Notes under the pieces: model-generated
Database searches by the model: none
Told to the model about the DNA's origin: nothing
Seen by the model: the letters and a program-made list of their open reading frames with translations, nothing else
Source of the DNA: Lutibacter sp.
Lineage (GTDB): Bacteria; Bacteroidota; Bacteroidia; Flavobacteriales; Flavobacteriaceae
DNA: 64,000 nucleotides
NCBI RefSeq assembly: GCF_016342705.1
Contig: NZ_JAEINV010000003.1
Location: forward strand, 1-64,000
Direction of reading: 5' to 3'
Translations under genes and position numbers: made by a program
Shown here: positions 17,139 to 24,370 of the stretch, piece by piece
Layout of the letters: each line of letters begins with the position of its first letter
Numbering within the stretch: position 1 is the stretch's first letter

Positions 17139-17849
17139 TTATTCGCAACCGCAATCTGGAACTTTTTTTGAATTAAAAACATATTCAAAATTATTGATTA
17201 AAATACTTGGAGACTTTATTGATTGAACCATAGTTTTATAAAATAAATATTTTTGATATGTTAAATCTTCATTAAAATTGAGATGAAGCATTGTTTGTTT
17301 TCCTTCAGAAGAGAAATCTATAAATTCAAGCAACGTATTTTTAAATTCATCTGTTTCTATTTTAGAATCGTTTATCCAAGTGTTATTTGAATTAAATGTA
17401 ATATTAATGTTGTTATAATTTTTATAGGTGTCACTATTTAATTTAATTTCAAATTTAGATAATAAGCTATCCGTTTTAAAAATAACAGTATCAAATTCTA
17501 AAAAAGATAATTTTTTTGAAATAGTATCAGAATAACTAAAGTAATCATGCATTCCTTCTTCTGAATGTAATGAGTTTTTGTGTTTATCTTGTAATATTAT
17601 AAGAGATGAAATTATTGCTTTTAATGGTAATCTTTTATCAATATTATAAATCCAATGTGTTGTGCTAATAGTGTTTTTTCTATTTAAAATGGCAATAGTA
17701 TCATTTTCCTTTACATCAAAGAAAAACCAAACTTGTGAGTGATTAAATACTTCTTGAATTCCTTTTTCAGCCAAGGTTGGAATTTTAACTTCTTTTTTAT
17801 TACAGCTTATAAGTAATAGAGTAAGAAATATAATTGTTATATGTTTCAT
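17139..17849 (-). CDS. Predicted lipoprotein of unknown function
   Basis: 236 residues with a lipoprotein signal (TIIFLTLLLISCNKKE, Cys near 16). The rest is a soluble, Asn/Lys/Ser-rich domain with no motif I recognise; it ends in the small-cysteine pattern PDCGCE. Its ATG directly follows the folP stop with no gap, and cdaA begins 49 bases downstream, so it is co-transcribed with both. A role on the outside of the membrane linked to CdaA is only a guess from position. Confidence 0.65.
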   Translation of the reverse strand: MKHITIIFLTLLLISCNKKEVKIPTLAEKGIQEVFNHSQVWFFFDVKENDTIAILNRKNTISTTHWIYNIDKRLPLKAIISSLIILQDKHKNSLHSEEGMHDYFSYSDTISKKLSFLEFDTVIFKTDSLLSKFEIKLNSDTYKNYNNINITFNSNNTWINDSKIETDEFKNTLLEFIDFSSEGKQTMLHLNFNEDLTYQKYLFYKTMVQSIKSPSILINNFEYVFNSKKVPDCGCE

Positions 17850-18680
17850 TTAATTATTTTTTAATAATTCCGCAATCTTTATGGCTTCCATAGCTTCTTT
17901 TACATCGTGCACTCTTAAAATATTAACGCCTTTTGTTAGTGCTATGGTATTTGCAATAGTTGTTGCGTTTAAAGCTTCTTTTGCTGAAATTCCCAACGGT
18001 TTAAAAAGCATTGATTTTCTTGATAAACCAACCAAAGTTGGAGCTTCTAAATTCTTAAATAACTCCAAGTTAGCTAATAAATTGTAATTATGTTCTAAGG
18101 TTTTTCCGAAGCCGAAACCAACATCGGTAATTATATCGTTTACATCAAGTGAACGCAATTCTGTAAGTTTTTTGGAGAAATACAGTAAAACATCTTTTAC
18201 AATAGCTACATACGTTGGGTTTTCTTGCATATTTTGAGGTGTTCCTTGCATATGCATCATAATATATGGTACTTGTAGTTTTCCAATAGTTGAAAACATA
18301 TTTTTGTCCATACTTCCTGCTGAAATATCATTAATTATACTTGCGCCTTTTTGTATACATTGTTCGGCAATAGCGCTTCTAAAAGTATCTATAGAAATTA
18401 AAATATCCGGAAATTCACTGATTAATAATTCAACAACAGGTATAATTCTACTTAATTCTTCTTCTTCGGTAATATGTTTTGCGCCAGGACGTGAGGAATA
18501 TGCGCCAATATCAATAAAAGTTGCGCCTTCGCTTAGCATTTTTTCAACTTGTGAAATAATGGAAGTGGTATTATTAAATTTTCCACCGTCAAAAAAAGAA
18601 TCTGGCGTAATATTTAAAATACCCATCACTTTTGGTGAAGAAAGATTAATTAAATTTCCTTTACAATTTATACTTTTCAT
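17850..18680 (-). CDS. folP: Dihydropteroate synthase
   Basis: Condenses p-aminobenzoate with dihydropterin pyrophosphate in folate synthesis; the sulfonamide target. 276 residues with all family motifs in order: VMGILNITPDSFFDGGKF, DIGAYSSRPGA, SIDTFRSAIAE, IINDISAGSMD, MMHMQGTPQNMQ, DVGFGFGKTLEHNYNLL, GLSRKSM and ILRVHDVKEA. Its start overlaps the stop of the LOG-family gene by one base, and its stop abuts the lipoprotein start, so the four-gene operon is tightly packed. Confidence 0.96.
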   Translation of the reverse strand: MKSINCKGNLINLSSPKVMGILNITPDSFFDGGKFNNTTSIISQVEKMLSEGATFIDIGAYSSRPGAKHITEEEELSRIIPVVELLISEFPDILISIDTFRSAIAEQCIQKGASIINDISAGSMDKNMFSTIGKLQVPYIMMHMQGTPQNMQENPTYVAIVKDVLLYFSKKLTELRSLDVNDIITDVGFGFGKTLEHNYNLLANLELFKNLEAPTLVGLSRKSMLFKPLGISAKEALNATTIANTIALTKGVNILRVHDVKEAMEAIKIAELLKNN

Positions 18681-19261
18681 TAACTAACTACTTTATTAAT
18701 TACTTTACTCATGTCTGGAGCTTGGTAGTTAAACATTTTGGTAATTAAATCGTCAACAGATTCACTAACAATCAGCATTTCTTTATTAGATTGTTTTAAA
18801 TAACCTTCAGTTACCATGACATCTAATTGTTTAATAAGGTGATTAAAAAATCCGTTGGTATTTAAAATTCCTACTGGTTTTTTTTCAATACCTAATTGTC
18901 CTAGAGTTAGGGCTTCAAAAATTTCATCTAAGGTTCCAAATCCACCAGGCAATGCAATATATCCATCCACCAATTTGCTGATTTTTACTTTTCGTTTGCT
19001 CATTGTTTTAGTAACAATCATTTCAGTAATATTGGTATGCGCAACTTCTTCATGCCGCAATAACCCAGGAATAACACCAATAACTTCCCCTTTTTTTTCA
19101 ATAATGGTATCGGCAATAACGCCCATCATTCCTATTTTCCCACCGCCATACACTAATCCAATGTTATTTTCAGCAAAATGAAGCCCTAATTTTATAGCAT
19201 CATTCTTATATATTTCATTAAATCCTAAACTGGAACCACAAAAAACAGCAACTTTCTTCAT
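18680..19261 (-). CDS. LOG-family (TIGR00730) nucleoside monophosphate phosphoribohydrolase-like protein
   Basis: 193 residues with a Rossmann-type start (VAVFCGSSLGFNEIY), then LVYGGGKIGMMGVIADT and the diagnostic PGGFGTLDEIFEALTLGQLG (PGGxGTxxE). Characterised members split the N-glycosidic bond of AMP or cytokinin riboside monophosphates; many bacterial ones have unknown physiological substrates. The usual MHERK motif appears as MSKRKVKISKLVDG here, a small deviation. It is the first gene of the folP-cdaA operon. Confidence 0.88.
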   Translation of the reverse strand: MKKVAVFCGSSLGFNEIYKNDAIKLGLHFAENNIGLVYGGGKIGMMGVIADTIIEKKGEVIGVIPGLLRHEEVAHTNITEMIVTKTMSKRKVKISKLVDGYIALPGGFGTLDEIFEALTLGQLGIEKKPVGILNTNGFFNHLIKQLDVMVTEGYLKQSNKEMLIVSESVDDLITKMFNYQAPDMSKVINKVVS

Positions 19262-19288
19262 AAATAGGGAATTGATTTTTTAATTCAT

Positions 19289-19307
19289 TAAATTTGTTGG
19301 AAATTTA
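19289..19307. promoter_or_regulatory. Divergent -7 boxes between the LOG-family and DUF1599 genes
   Basis: TAAATTTG (19289-19296) is an exact plus-strand -7 box 30 bases before the DUF1599 ATG. GAAATTTA (19300-19307) is a one-mismatch minus-strand box (TAAATTTC) for the LOG gene. As at truA, the two boxes are only a few bases apart. Confidence 0.4.
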
Positions 19308-19326
19308 CGGAAATAATTAAAGTTAC

Positions 19327-19866
19327 ATGCAACAAACTTCAAAACAATACGATGAGGTTATTGAAAAATGCCGCACCTTATATAGTAACAAGCTAAAAGA
19401 TTATGGGAGTGCTTGGCGAATTTTAAGATTACCATCCTTAACCGATCAAATATTTATTAAAGCACAAAGAATTCGTCAGTTACAAGAAAATTCAACAAGG
19501 AAAGTGGATGAAGGTGAAGTTTCTGAATTTATCGGAATTATTAATTATTCTGTAATGGCTTTAATTCAGTTAGAAAGAGGTGTTGTTGAACAGCCAGATT
19601 TAGCGATGGATGAAGCTGTAAAGTTGTATGATAAGCACGTGAGTATTACCAAAAAATTAATGGAAGATAAAAATCACGATTATGGTGAAGCTTGGCGCGA
19701 TATGCGCGTGAGTTCATTAACAGATTTAATTCTTCAAAAATTATTACGTGTAAAACAAATAGAAGATAATAAAGGAAAAACAATTGTTTCAGAAGGAATT
19801 GATGCCAATTATCAGGATATGATTAATTATGCTGTTTTTGCACTGATTCATTTAAAAGAAGATTAG
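19327..19866 (+). CDS. DUF1599 protein with an internal duplication
   Basis: 179 residues, soluble. Two copies of the same unit follow each other: CRTLYSNKLKDYGSAWRILR, LPSLTDQIFIKAQRIRQLQE, IINYSVMALIQLE; and LMEDKNHDYGEAWRDMRV, SSLTDLILQKLLRVKQIED, MINYAVFALIHLK. The unit, with conserved K-DYG-AWR and (I/M)NY, is that of DUF1599, a family recalling all-alpha nucleotide pyrophosphohydrolase-like folds; the activity is untested as far as I know. It is followed three bases later by the BT_3928 gene, the usual Bacteroidota pairing. Confidence 0.85.
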   Translation: MQQTSKQYDEVIEKCRTLYSNKLKDYGSAWRILRLPSLTDQIFIKAQRIRQLQENSTRKVDEGEVSEFIGIINYSVMALIQLERGVVEQPDLAMDEAVKLYDKHVSITKKLMEDKNHDYGEAWRDMRVSSLTDLILQKLLRVKQIEDNKGKTIVSEGIDANYQDMINYAVFALIHLKED

Positions 19867-19869
19867 AAA

Positions 19870-20835
19870 ATGAAAGTATTAGTTCAAATTTGTAGGTTTT
19901 TTGTTGCGTTCACATTTATTTTTTCAGGATTTGTGAAATTGGTTGATCCGCTGGGTTCATCATATAAATTTCAGGAATATTTTGGAGTTGATGTTTTAAA
20001 TCTGGAATTTTTAATTCCATATTCTTTACCATTTTCAATAGTATTAATTTTGGCTGAAATAATGTTAGGGGTTATGCTATTTGTTGGGTATTTACCAAAA
20101 TTTACAGCTTGGAGTTTATTGCTTTTAATCACTGTATTTTTATTTTTAACTTGGTATTCCGCTTATTACAATAAGGTGACAGATTGTGGATGTTTTGGTG
20201 ATGCTGTAAAATTATCTACTTGGGGAACTTTTTATAAAAATGTTGTTTTAATAGCTTTAATTTTAGTTTTGGTTTGGAAAGCAAAACTAATTACACCTAT
20301 TATTAGTGTAACAATTGCTAAATGGTCTACGTTTCTTTCGTTTTTTACATTCTTATATATTACGTACTATGTATTGGTGCATTTACCAATTATAGATTTT
20401 AGACCGTATGCTATTGGTAAAAGTATTCCTGAAGGAATGGAGTTTGTTGGGCAAGAATTACCGCCAATTCATGATTTTTATTTGGAATCTAATGATGGTG
20501 AAAATTTAACTGATAAAGTGTTAACAGATAAAAATGTAATGTTGATTATTATGTATAATATTAGTAAAAGTGATAGAGACGGTTTTACTAATATTAAAAC
20601 AGTTACAGATAAAGCTTTGCAAAATGGATTTTCAGTTTATGCACTTTCCGCATCTTTAAGTGATGAGTTTATTGATATTAAAGAAGAGTTTGAATTGAAT
20701 TTTGATATGTTGTTTTGTGATGAAACAACGTTGAAAACTATTATTAGAGCAAATCCTGGAATTTTAACTTTACAAGAAGGTGTTGTAAAAGGTAAATGGA
20801 ATTGGATTGATGCTGATAAAGTGAAATTCAAATAG
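19870..20835 (+). CDS. BT_3928-family DoxX-like membrane protein
   Basis: 321 residues. The N-terminal half is a DoxX/MauE-like four-helix membrane domain (FTFIFSGFVKLVDPLGSSYKF, ILAEIMLGVMLFVGY) with a conserved VTDCGCFGDAVKLSTWGTFYKN segment bearing a Cys pair. After a fifth helix the C-terminal 130 residues are periplasmic or cytoplasmic and look thioredoxin-like (NVMLIIMYNISKSDRDGFTNIK), without a CxxC. The name comes from the Bacteroides homologue. A role in redox or quinone-linked envelope chemistry is inferred from DoxX only. Confidence 0.8.
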   Translation: MKVLVQICRFFVAFTFIFSGFVKLVDPLGSSYKFQEYFGVDVLNLEFLIPYSLPFSIVLILAEIMLGVMLFVGYLPKFTAWSLLLLITVFLFLTWYSAYYNKVTDCGCFGDAVKLSTWGTFYKNVVLIALILVLVWKAKLITPIISVTIAKWSTFLSFFTFLYITYYVLVHLPIIDFRPYAIGKSIPEGMEFVGQELPPIHDFYLESNDGENLTDKVLTDKNVMLIIMYNISKSDRDGFTNIKTVTDKALQNGFSVYALSASLSDEFIDIKEEFELNFDMLFCDETTLKTIIRANPGILTLQEGVVKGKWNWIDADKVKFK

Positions 20836-20862
20836 CATCTAAGGTTTTTAACTTAAATATAA

Positions 20863-21234
20863 ATGAAACAAGCTATTTTGGTTTTTATAGGAGGTGGGTT
20901 TGGAAGTGTTGCCAGATACTTTATAGGCAAGTATTTAAACACTTCAGGAAACTATATTCCTTATGGAACCTTTTTGGCAAATATATTGGGGAGCTTATTA
21001 ATAGGAGTTATTTTAGGTTATTTATCCAAAACTTCTAATATGTCCCAAAGTCAATCATTATTATTAGCTTCAGGTTTTTGTGGAGGTTTTACAACTTTCT
21101 CCACGTTTGCTTACGAAAATCAACTTTTTATAAAAAATGGTGATTACTTCAATTTCTTAGTTTACACATTTATTTCCTTGCTAGTAGGTTTTTCAGCAGT
21201 TTTTGCTGGAATTTACATTTCAAAACTACTTTAA
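20863..21234 (+). CDS. crcB: Fluoride-efflux channel CrcB/Fluc
   Basis: 123 residues with four membrane helices. Family hallmarks are all present: GGGFGSVARYFIGKY, YGTFLANILGSLLIGVILG (the N-x-x-G core) and GFCGGFTTFSTFAYE, which holds the Phe-box and the TFST Na+-site segment. Dual-topology dimers expel fluoride. No fluoride riboswitch is seen in the 27 bases upstream, so it is probably read from the DUF1599 promoter. Confidence 0.94.
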   Translation: MKQAILVFIGGGFGSVARYFIGKYLNTSGNYIPYGTFLANILGSLLIGVILGYLSKTSNMSQSQSLLLASGFCGGFTTFSTFAYENQLFIKNGDYFNFLVYTFISLLVGFSAVFAGIYISKLL

Positions 21235-21264
21235 GGCCTATTTTTTAACTTCAAAACTTATTTA

Positions 21265-21318
21265 TAGTTCTATTTTATTCGATTATATTCGATAAAATAG
21301 AACTATATTATTTTTATA
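21265..21318 (+). terminator. Long hairpin after crcB, probable terminator
   Basis: TAGTTCTATTTTAT (21265-21278) is perfectly complementary to 21292-21305, giving a 14-bp stem with a 13-base loop, followed by TATTATTTTTAT. The stem is A+T-rich and the T-tract imperfect, so it may instead be a protein site or a small palindromic repeat. Confidence 0.45.
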
Positions 21319-21368
21319 CCTATAAAAAAATAGGGTTAAAAATAAATAAAACACAAAAATAACATTGA

Positions 21369-21413
21369 TACCCCTAAAAAATTAGGGGGTAAAAAAAATT
21401 AAATATATTTTTG
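21369..21413 (+). promoter_or_regulatory. Operator palindrome and promoter of glnK1-amt1
   Basis: CCCCTAA (21371-21377) and TTAGGGG (21382-21388) form a palindrome around four A's. Seventeen bases further is an exact -7 box, TATTTTTG (21406-21413), so the palindrome covers the -33 region. A half-site, TAGGGTTAAA (21331-21340), lies about 54 bases upstream. The same arrangement recurs before the second glnK. Confidence 0.6.
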
Positions 21414-21444
21414 CTTCGAAATCAATTATAAAAATCACTTTATT

Positions 21445-21783
21445 ATGAAGAAAATTGAAGCAATTATTAGAAAATCAAAATTTGATGAAGTTAAAGAGGC
21501 TTTACATCTTATTGAGGTTAATTTTTTTAGTTACTGGGACGTAACTGGTGTTGGAAATGAAAAACAAGGTCATGTGTATAGAGGTGTTAGTTATAGCACG
21601 TCTGATATTCAGCGAAGGTTTTTATCAATTGTGGTTTCTGATCCATTTTTAGATAGAACAATGGATGTTTTGTTAAAAACGGCATATACAGGTGTGGTTG
21701 GAGATGGAAAAATATTTGTCTCGGATATTGAGGAGACATATAGAATAAGAACCAAAGAAAAAGGATCTGACGCCTTAAAATAA
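21445..21783 (+). CDS. glnK: PII nitrogen-signalling protein (copy 1)
   Basis: 112 residues. MKKIEAIIRKSKFDEVKEAL is the PII start. The T-loop region reads VTGVGNEKQGHVYRGVSYST, one residue shorter than the E. coli GlnK loop but keeping the tyrosine after the RG. The B-loop TGVVGDGKIFVSDI and ETYRIRTKEKG complete the fold. The protein is expected to bind ATP, ADP and 2-oxoglutarate and to plug the ammonium channel encoded 38 bases downstream. About 101 of 112 positions equal those of the second copy at 24014. Confidence 0.93.
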   Translation: MKKIEAIIRKSKFDEVKEALHLIEVNFFSYWDVTGVGNEKQGHVYRGVSYSTSDIQRRFLSIVVSDPFLDRTMDVLLKTAYTGVVGDGKIFVSDIEETYRIRTKEKGSDALK

Positions 21784-21821
21784 TAAAAAATCAATTTTAA
21801 ACTTTAAAAAAATTAAATATT

Positions 21822-23021
21822 ATGGATACTAATGGAGTTTTAGACTTACTATGGATTTTGATAGCGGGTATTTTAGTGTTTTTTATGCAGGCGGGTTTTA
21901 CGCTTGTTGAAACAGGATTTACAAGAGGTAAAAATGCGGGAAATATAATAATGAAAAACATTATGGACTTTTGTATTGGAAGTCTTGGTTTTTGGGCAAT
22001 AGGATACACAATAATGTATGGAGATACTATTGGGTCGTTTGTTGGTAGTCCAAGTTTGTTTTTTAGTGACTCAGAAAATATGCATAACTTATTCTTTCAA
22101 ACAGTTTTTGCGGCAACGGCAGCAACTATTGTTTCAGGAGCAATTGCAGAAAGAACAAAGTTTACAACATATCTTATCTTTTCAATGATTATGACGGTTT
22201 TTATCTATCCAATTTCAGGTCACTGGGTTTGGCAAGGTGAGGGTTGGTTAACAAACCTTGGATTTATTGATTTTGCAGGATCAACTGTTGTGCATTCTGT
22301 TGGTGGTTGGGCATCGTTAGTTGCGGCTTATTTAGTGGGGCCAAGAATTGGAAAGTATACTAATGGTAAGTCAAATGCAATACAAGGCCATAACTTATTA
22401 ATTGGTGCTTTAGGTGTATTTATCTTGTGGTTTGGATGGTTTGGTTTTAATGGAGGGTCTCAGTTGGCCATCTCTGGAGATAACGCGAATGCTGTTGCTG
22501 GGATTATTATTACTACAAATTTGGCTGCAGCTGCAGCTGCAATATCAGCAATGTTTGTTTCTTGGGGACTGTATAAAAAGCCAGATATTTCAATGACATT
22601 AAACGGTGCTTTAGCTGGTTTGGTTGCAATAACTGCTGGTTGTGCTGCTGTAAGTCCAATGGGAGCTGCTATAATTGGTGTTTTAGCAGGGGCTTTAGTA
22701 GTGTTCTCTATTGAATTTATTGATAAAAAATTAAAAGTAGATGATCCAGTTGGTGCGGTTTCAGTGCACGGAGTTTGTGGTGCGTTTGGTACTTTACTAG
22801 TTGGTGTGTTTGCGGTAGATGGTGGATTGTTTTATGGTGGTGGATTTCATTTATTGGGAGTGCAAGCAACGGGTGTTATTGCAATTGGGACTTGGGCTAT
22901 GACAACTGCTTTTGTAGTGTTATTTACCTTGAAGAAAGTAATTGGATTAAGAGTTTCTAAGGAAGAGGAAATAGATGGTTTAGATATTCATGAGCATAAA
23001 GCGAATGTTTACAACGATTAA
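21822..23021 (+). CDS. amtB: Ammonium transporter Amt (copy 1)
   Basis: 399 residues, eleven membrane helices. AATAATIVSGAIAERTKF, FAGSTVVHSVGGW (first pore His) and VSVHGVCGAFGTLL (second pore His) match the twin-His ammonia channel. It lacks an N-terminal signal sequence. The C-terminal tail LRVSKEEEIDGLDIHEHKANVY carries the conserved GLDxxEH element through which GlnK and Amt subunits communicate. It is paired with glnK1 and followed by an outer-membrane barrel gene 57 bases later. Confidence 0.95.
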   Translation: MDTNGVLDLLWILIAGILVFFMQAGFTLVETGFTRGKNAGNIIMKNIMDFCIGSLGFWAIGYTIMYGDTIGSFVGSPSLFFSDSENMHNLFFQTVFAATAATIVSGAIAERTKFTTYLIFSMIMTVFIYPISGHWVWQGEGWLTNLGFIDFAGSTVVHSVGGWASLVAAYLVGPRIGKYTNGKSNAIQGHNLLIGALGVFILWFGWFGFNGGSQLAISGDNANAVAGIIITTNLAAAAAAISAMFVSWGLYKKPDISMTLNGALAGLVAITAGCAAVSPMGAAIIGVLAGALVVFSIEFIDKKLKVDDPVGAVSVHGVCGAFGTLLVGVFAVDGGLFYGGGFHLLGVQATGVIAIGTWAMTTAFVVLFTLKKVIGLRVSKEEEIDGLDIHEHKANVYND

Positions 23022-23078
23022 ATAAATTAAAATAACAATATTCAATCAATCAATTATTAATAATTAAAATTAAAAAGA

Positions 23079-23789
23079 ATGAAAACAATTAAAAGTATAG
23101 TATTAGTTTTTGTGGCATTATTATCGATAACGGCAATAAATGCTCAAGAAGAATCAGGTTCTTCATTAGATTTAGGATTAGATGTGCAATCAAGATATAT
23201 TTGGAGAGGTCTTCAATTTGGAGGGAGTAGCCCTAGTTTACAGCCTTATGTAGAGTTGTCAACAGGTAAATTTGCATTTGGTGCTTGGGGTGCTTATTCA
23301 ACTGGTGGAGTTTCTGCAGGTCAGGAGGCAGATTTATACGCAACTTTTAATGCGACAGATAATTTCTCAATTACATTGACGGATTATTTCTTCCCTTCGG
23401 AAGGTGTTGCTATGGATTATTTAAAATATAATGGACATGTTTTAGAATTAATGTTAGGTTATACGGCTGGGGATTTTGGTTTTACCCTTGCTACTAATGT
23501 TGCTGGAAATGCGGATTTAGATTCAAACGGAGATCAGGCGTATTCTACGTATGCTGAAATTAGTTATGGAACTACCATTGGTTCCGCTGATTTTGGAATT
23601 TTTGCTGGTGCTGTTTTTATGGATGATGCGGGTTATTATCTTACTTCAGGTTCTGGTTTAATTAATTTAGGAATCAGTGCTTCAAAAGAAATCAAAATTT
23701 CAGATTCTTTTAGTTTACCTGTAAATGCAGCTCTAACTATTAATCCTGATGCTGAAAATGTTTATCTAACATTTGGGTTTTCACTATAA
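23079..23789 (+). CDS. TorF-like outer-membrane beta-barrel linked to ammonium uptake
   Basis: 236 residues: signal peptide (about 1-22, ending AINAQ) then a compact barrel beginning LDVQSRYIWRGLQFGGSSPSLQPYVEL, the signature start of the TorF/Gcw_chp putative porin family, and ending in Phe-Ser-Leu. It is the third gene of the glnK1-amt1 unit. A relative with the same N-terminal motif (VQSNHLWRGL) ends the glycerol operon at 34673, so this family seems to supply pathway-specific outer-membrane pores. That role is inferred from position. Confidence 0.72.
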   Translation: MKTIKSIVLVFVALLSITAINAQEESGSSLDLGLDVQSRYIWRGLQFGGSSPSLQPYVELSTGKFAFGAWGAYSTGGVSAGQEADLYATFNATDNFSITLTDYFFPSEGVAMDYLKYNGHVLELMLGYTAGDFGFTLATNVAGNADLDSNGDQAYSTYAEISYGTTIGSADFGIFAGAVFMDDAGYYLTSGSGLINLGISASKEIKISDSFSLPVNAALTINPDAENVYLTFGFSL

Positions 23790-23811
23790 TATTTTAATTG
23801 AGGTTTAGTTA

Positions 23812-23850
23812 AAAATCATCCTTAGGATTAATTCTTAAGGGTGATTTTAT
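23812..23850 (+). terminator. Terminator of the glnK1-amt1-barrel operon
   Basis: AAAATCATCCTTA pairs with TAAGGGTGATTTT (one G-U) and is followed by ATTTTATT, 22 bases past the barrel stop. Confidence 0.65.
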
Positions 23851-23942
23851 TTTATTGAATTTTTAATAAATAGCAATTATTTATAGTTAACTATAAAATA
23901 ATAAGGGGTAAAAGTAATTATTTATTAAAAATAAAATTTACA

Positions 23943-23985
23943 CCCTAAAAAAATTAGGGGTTAAAGAAAAAATAATATATTTTTG
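23943..23985 (+). promoter_or_regulatory. Operator palindrome and promoter of glnK2-amt2
   Basis: CCCTAA (23943-23948) and TTAGGG (23954-23959) flank five A's. An exact -7 box, TATTTTTG, lies at 23978-23985, 18 bases on. A half-site, AAGGGGTAAA (23903-23912), lies about 52 bases upstream. The layout copies that before glnK1, though the sequences between the elements differ. Confidence 0.6.
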
Positions 23986-24013
23986 GCCGAATCAATTATA
24001 AAAAAGTACAATT

Positions 24014-24352
24014 ATGAAGAAAATTGAAGCAATAATCAGGAAATCAAAATTTGTGGAAGTTAAAGATGCGTTACACCAAATTGAAGTGAATTTTTTCAGC
24101 TATTGGGATGTGACAGGAGTTGGTAATGAAAAAGAAGGACACGTATATAGAGGTGTTAGTTATAGTACTTCAGATATTCAAAGAAGATATTTATCAATCG
24201 TAGTTTCAGACCCATTTTTAGATAGAACTATTGATGTTTTGTTAAAAACAGCTTATACAGGTGCAGTTGGGGATGGGAAAATATTTGTTTCAGATATTAT
24301 TGAAACGTATAGAATAAGAACAAAAGAAACTGGTTCAGAATCTTTAAAATAA
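24014..24352 (+). CDS. glnK: PII nitrogen-signalling protein (copy 2)
   Basis: 112 residues, differing from copy 1 at about 11 scattered sites (for example D14V, L22Q, E96I). The T-loop, B-loop (TGAVGDGKIFVSDI) and C-loop motifs are unchanged. It is followed 18 bases later by its own amt gene. Copy 1 and copy 2 may form mixed trimers. The DNA differs at many silent sites, so the duplication is not recent and protein-level constraint or selection is holding the sequences together. Confidence 0.93.
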   Translation: MKKIEAIIRKSKFVEVKDALHQIEVNFFSYWDVTGVGNEKEGHVYRGVSYSTSDIQRRYLSIVVSDPFLDRTIDVLLKTAYTGAVGDGKIFVSDIIETYRIRTKETGSESLK

Positions 24353-24370
24353 AAATTTAGAAATTATATT

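Noticed and set aside
20836-20862. A fluoride riboswitch before crcB
   Set aside because: Only 27 bases separate crcB from the gene before it, and no GGnGAU-type pseudoknot sequence was seen.
21265-21305. The long inverted repeat after crcB as an attachment or insertion site
   Set aside because: No flanking duplication, transposase or second copy; a terminator is simpler.
22414-22960. Plus-strand frames of about 60 residues inside amt1
   Set aside because: Cys/Trp-rich shadows of the transporter in another frame; no start signals.
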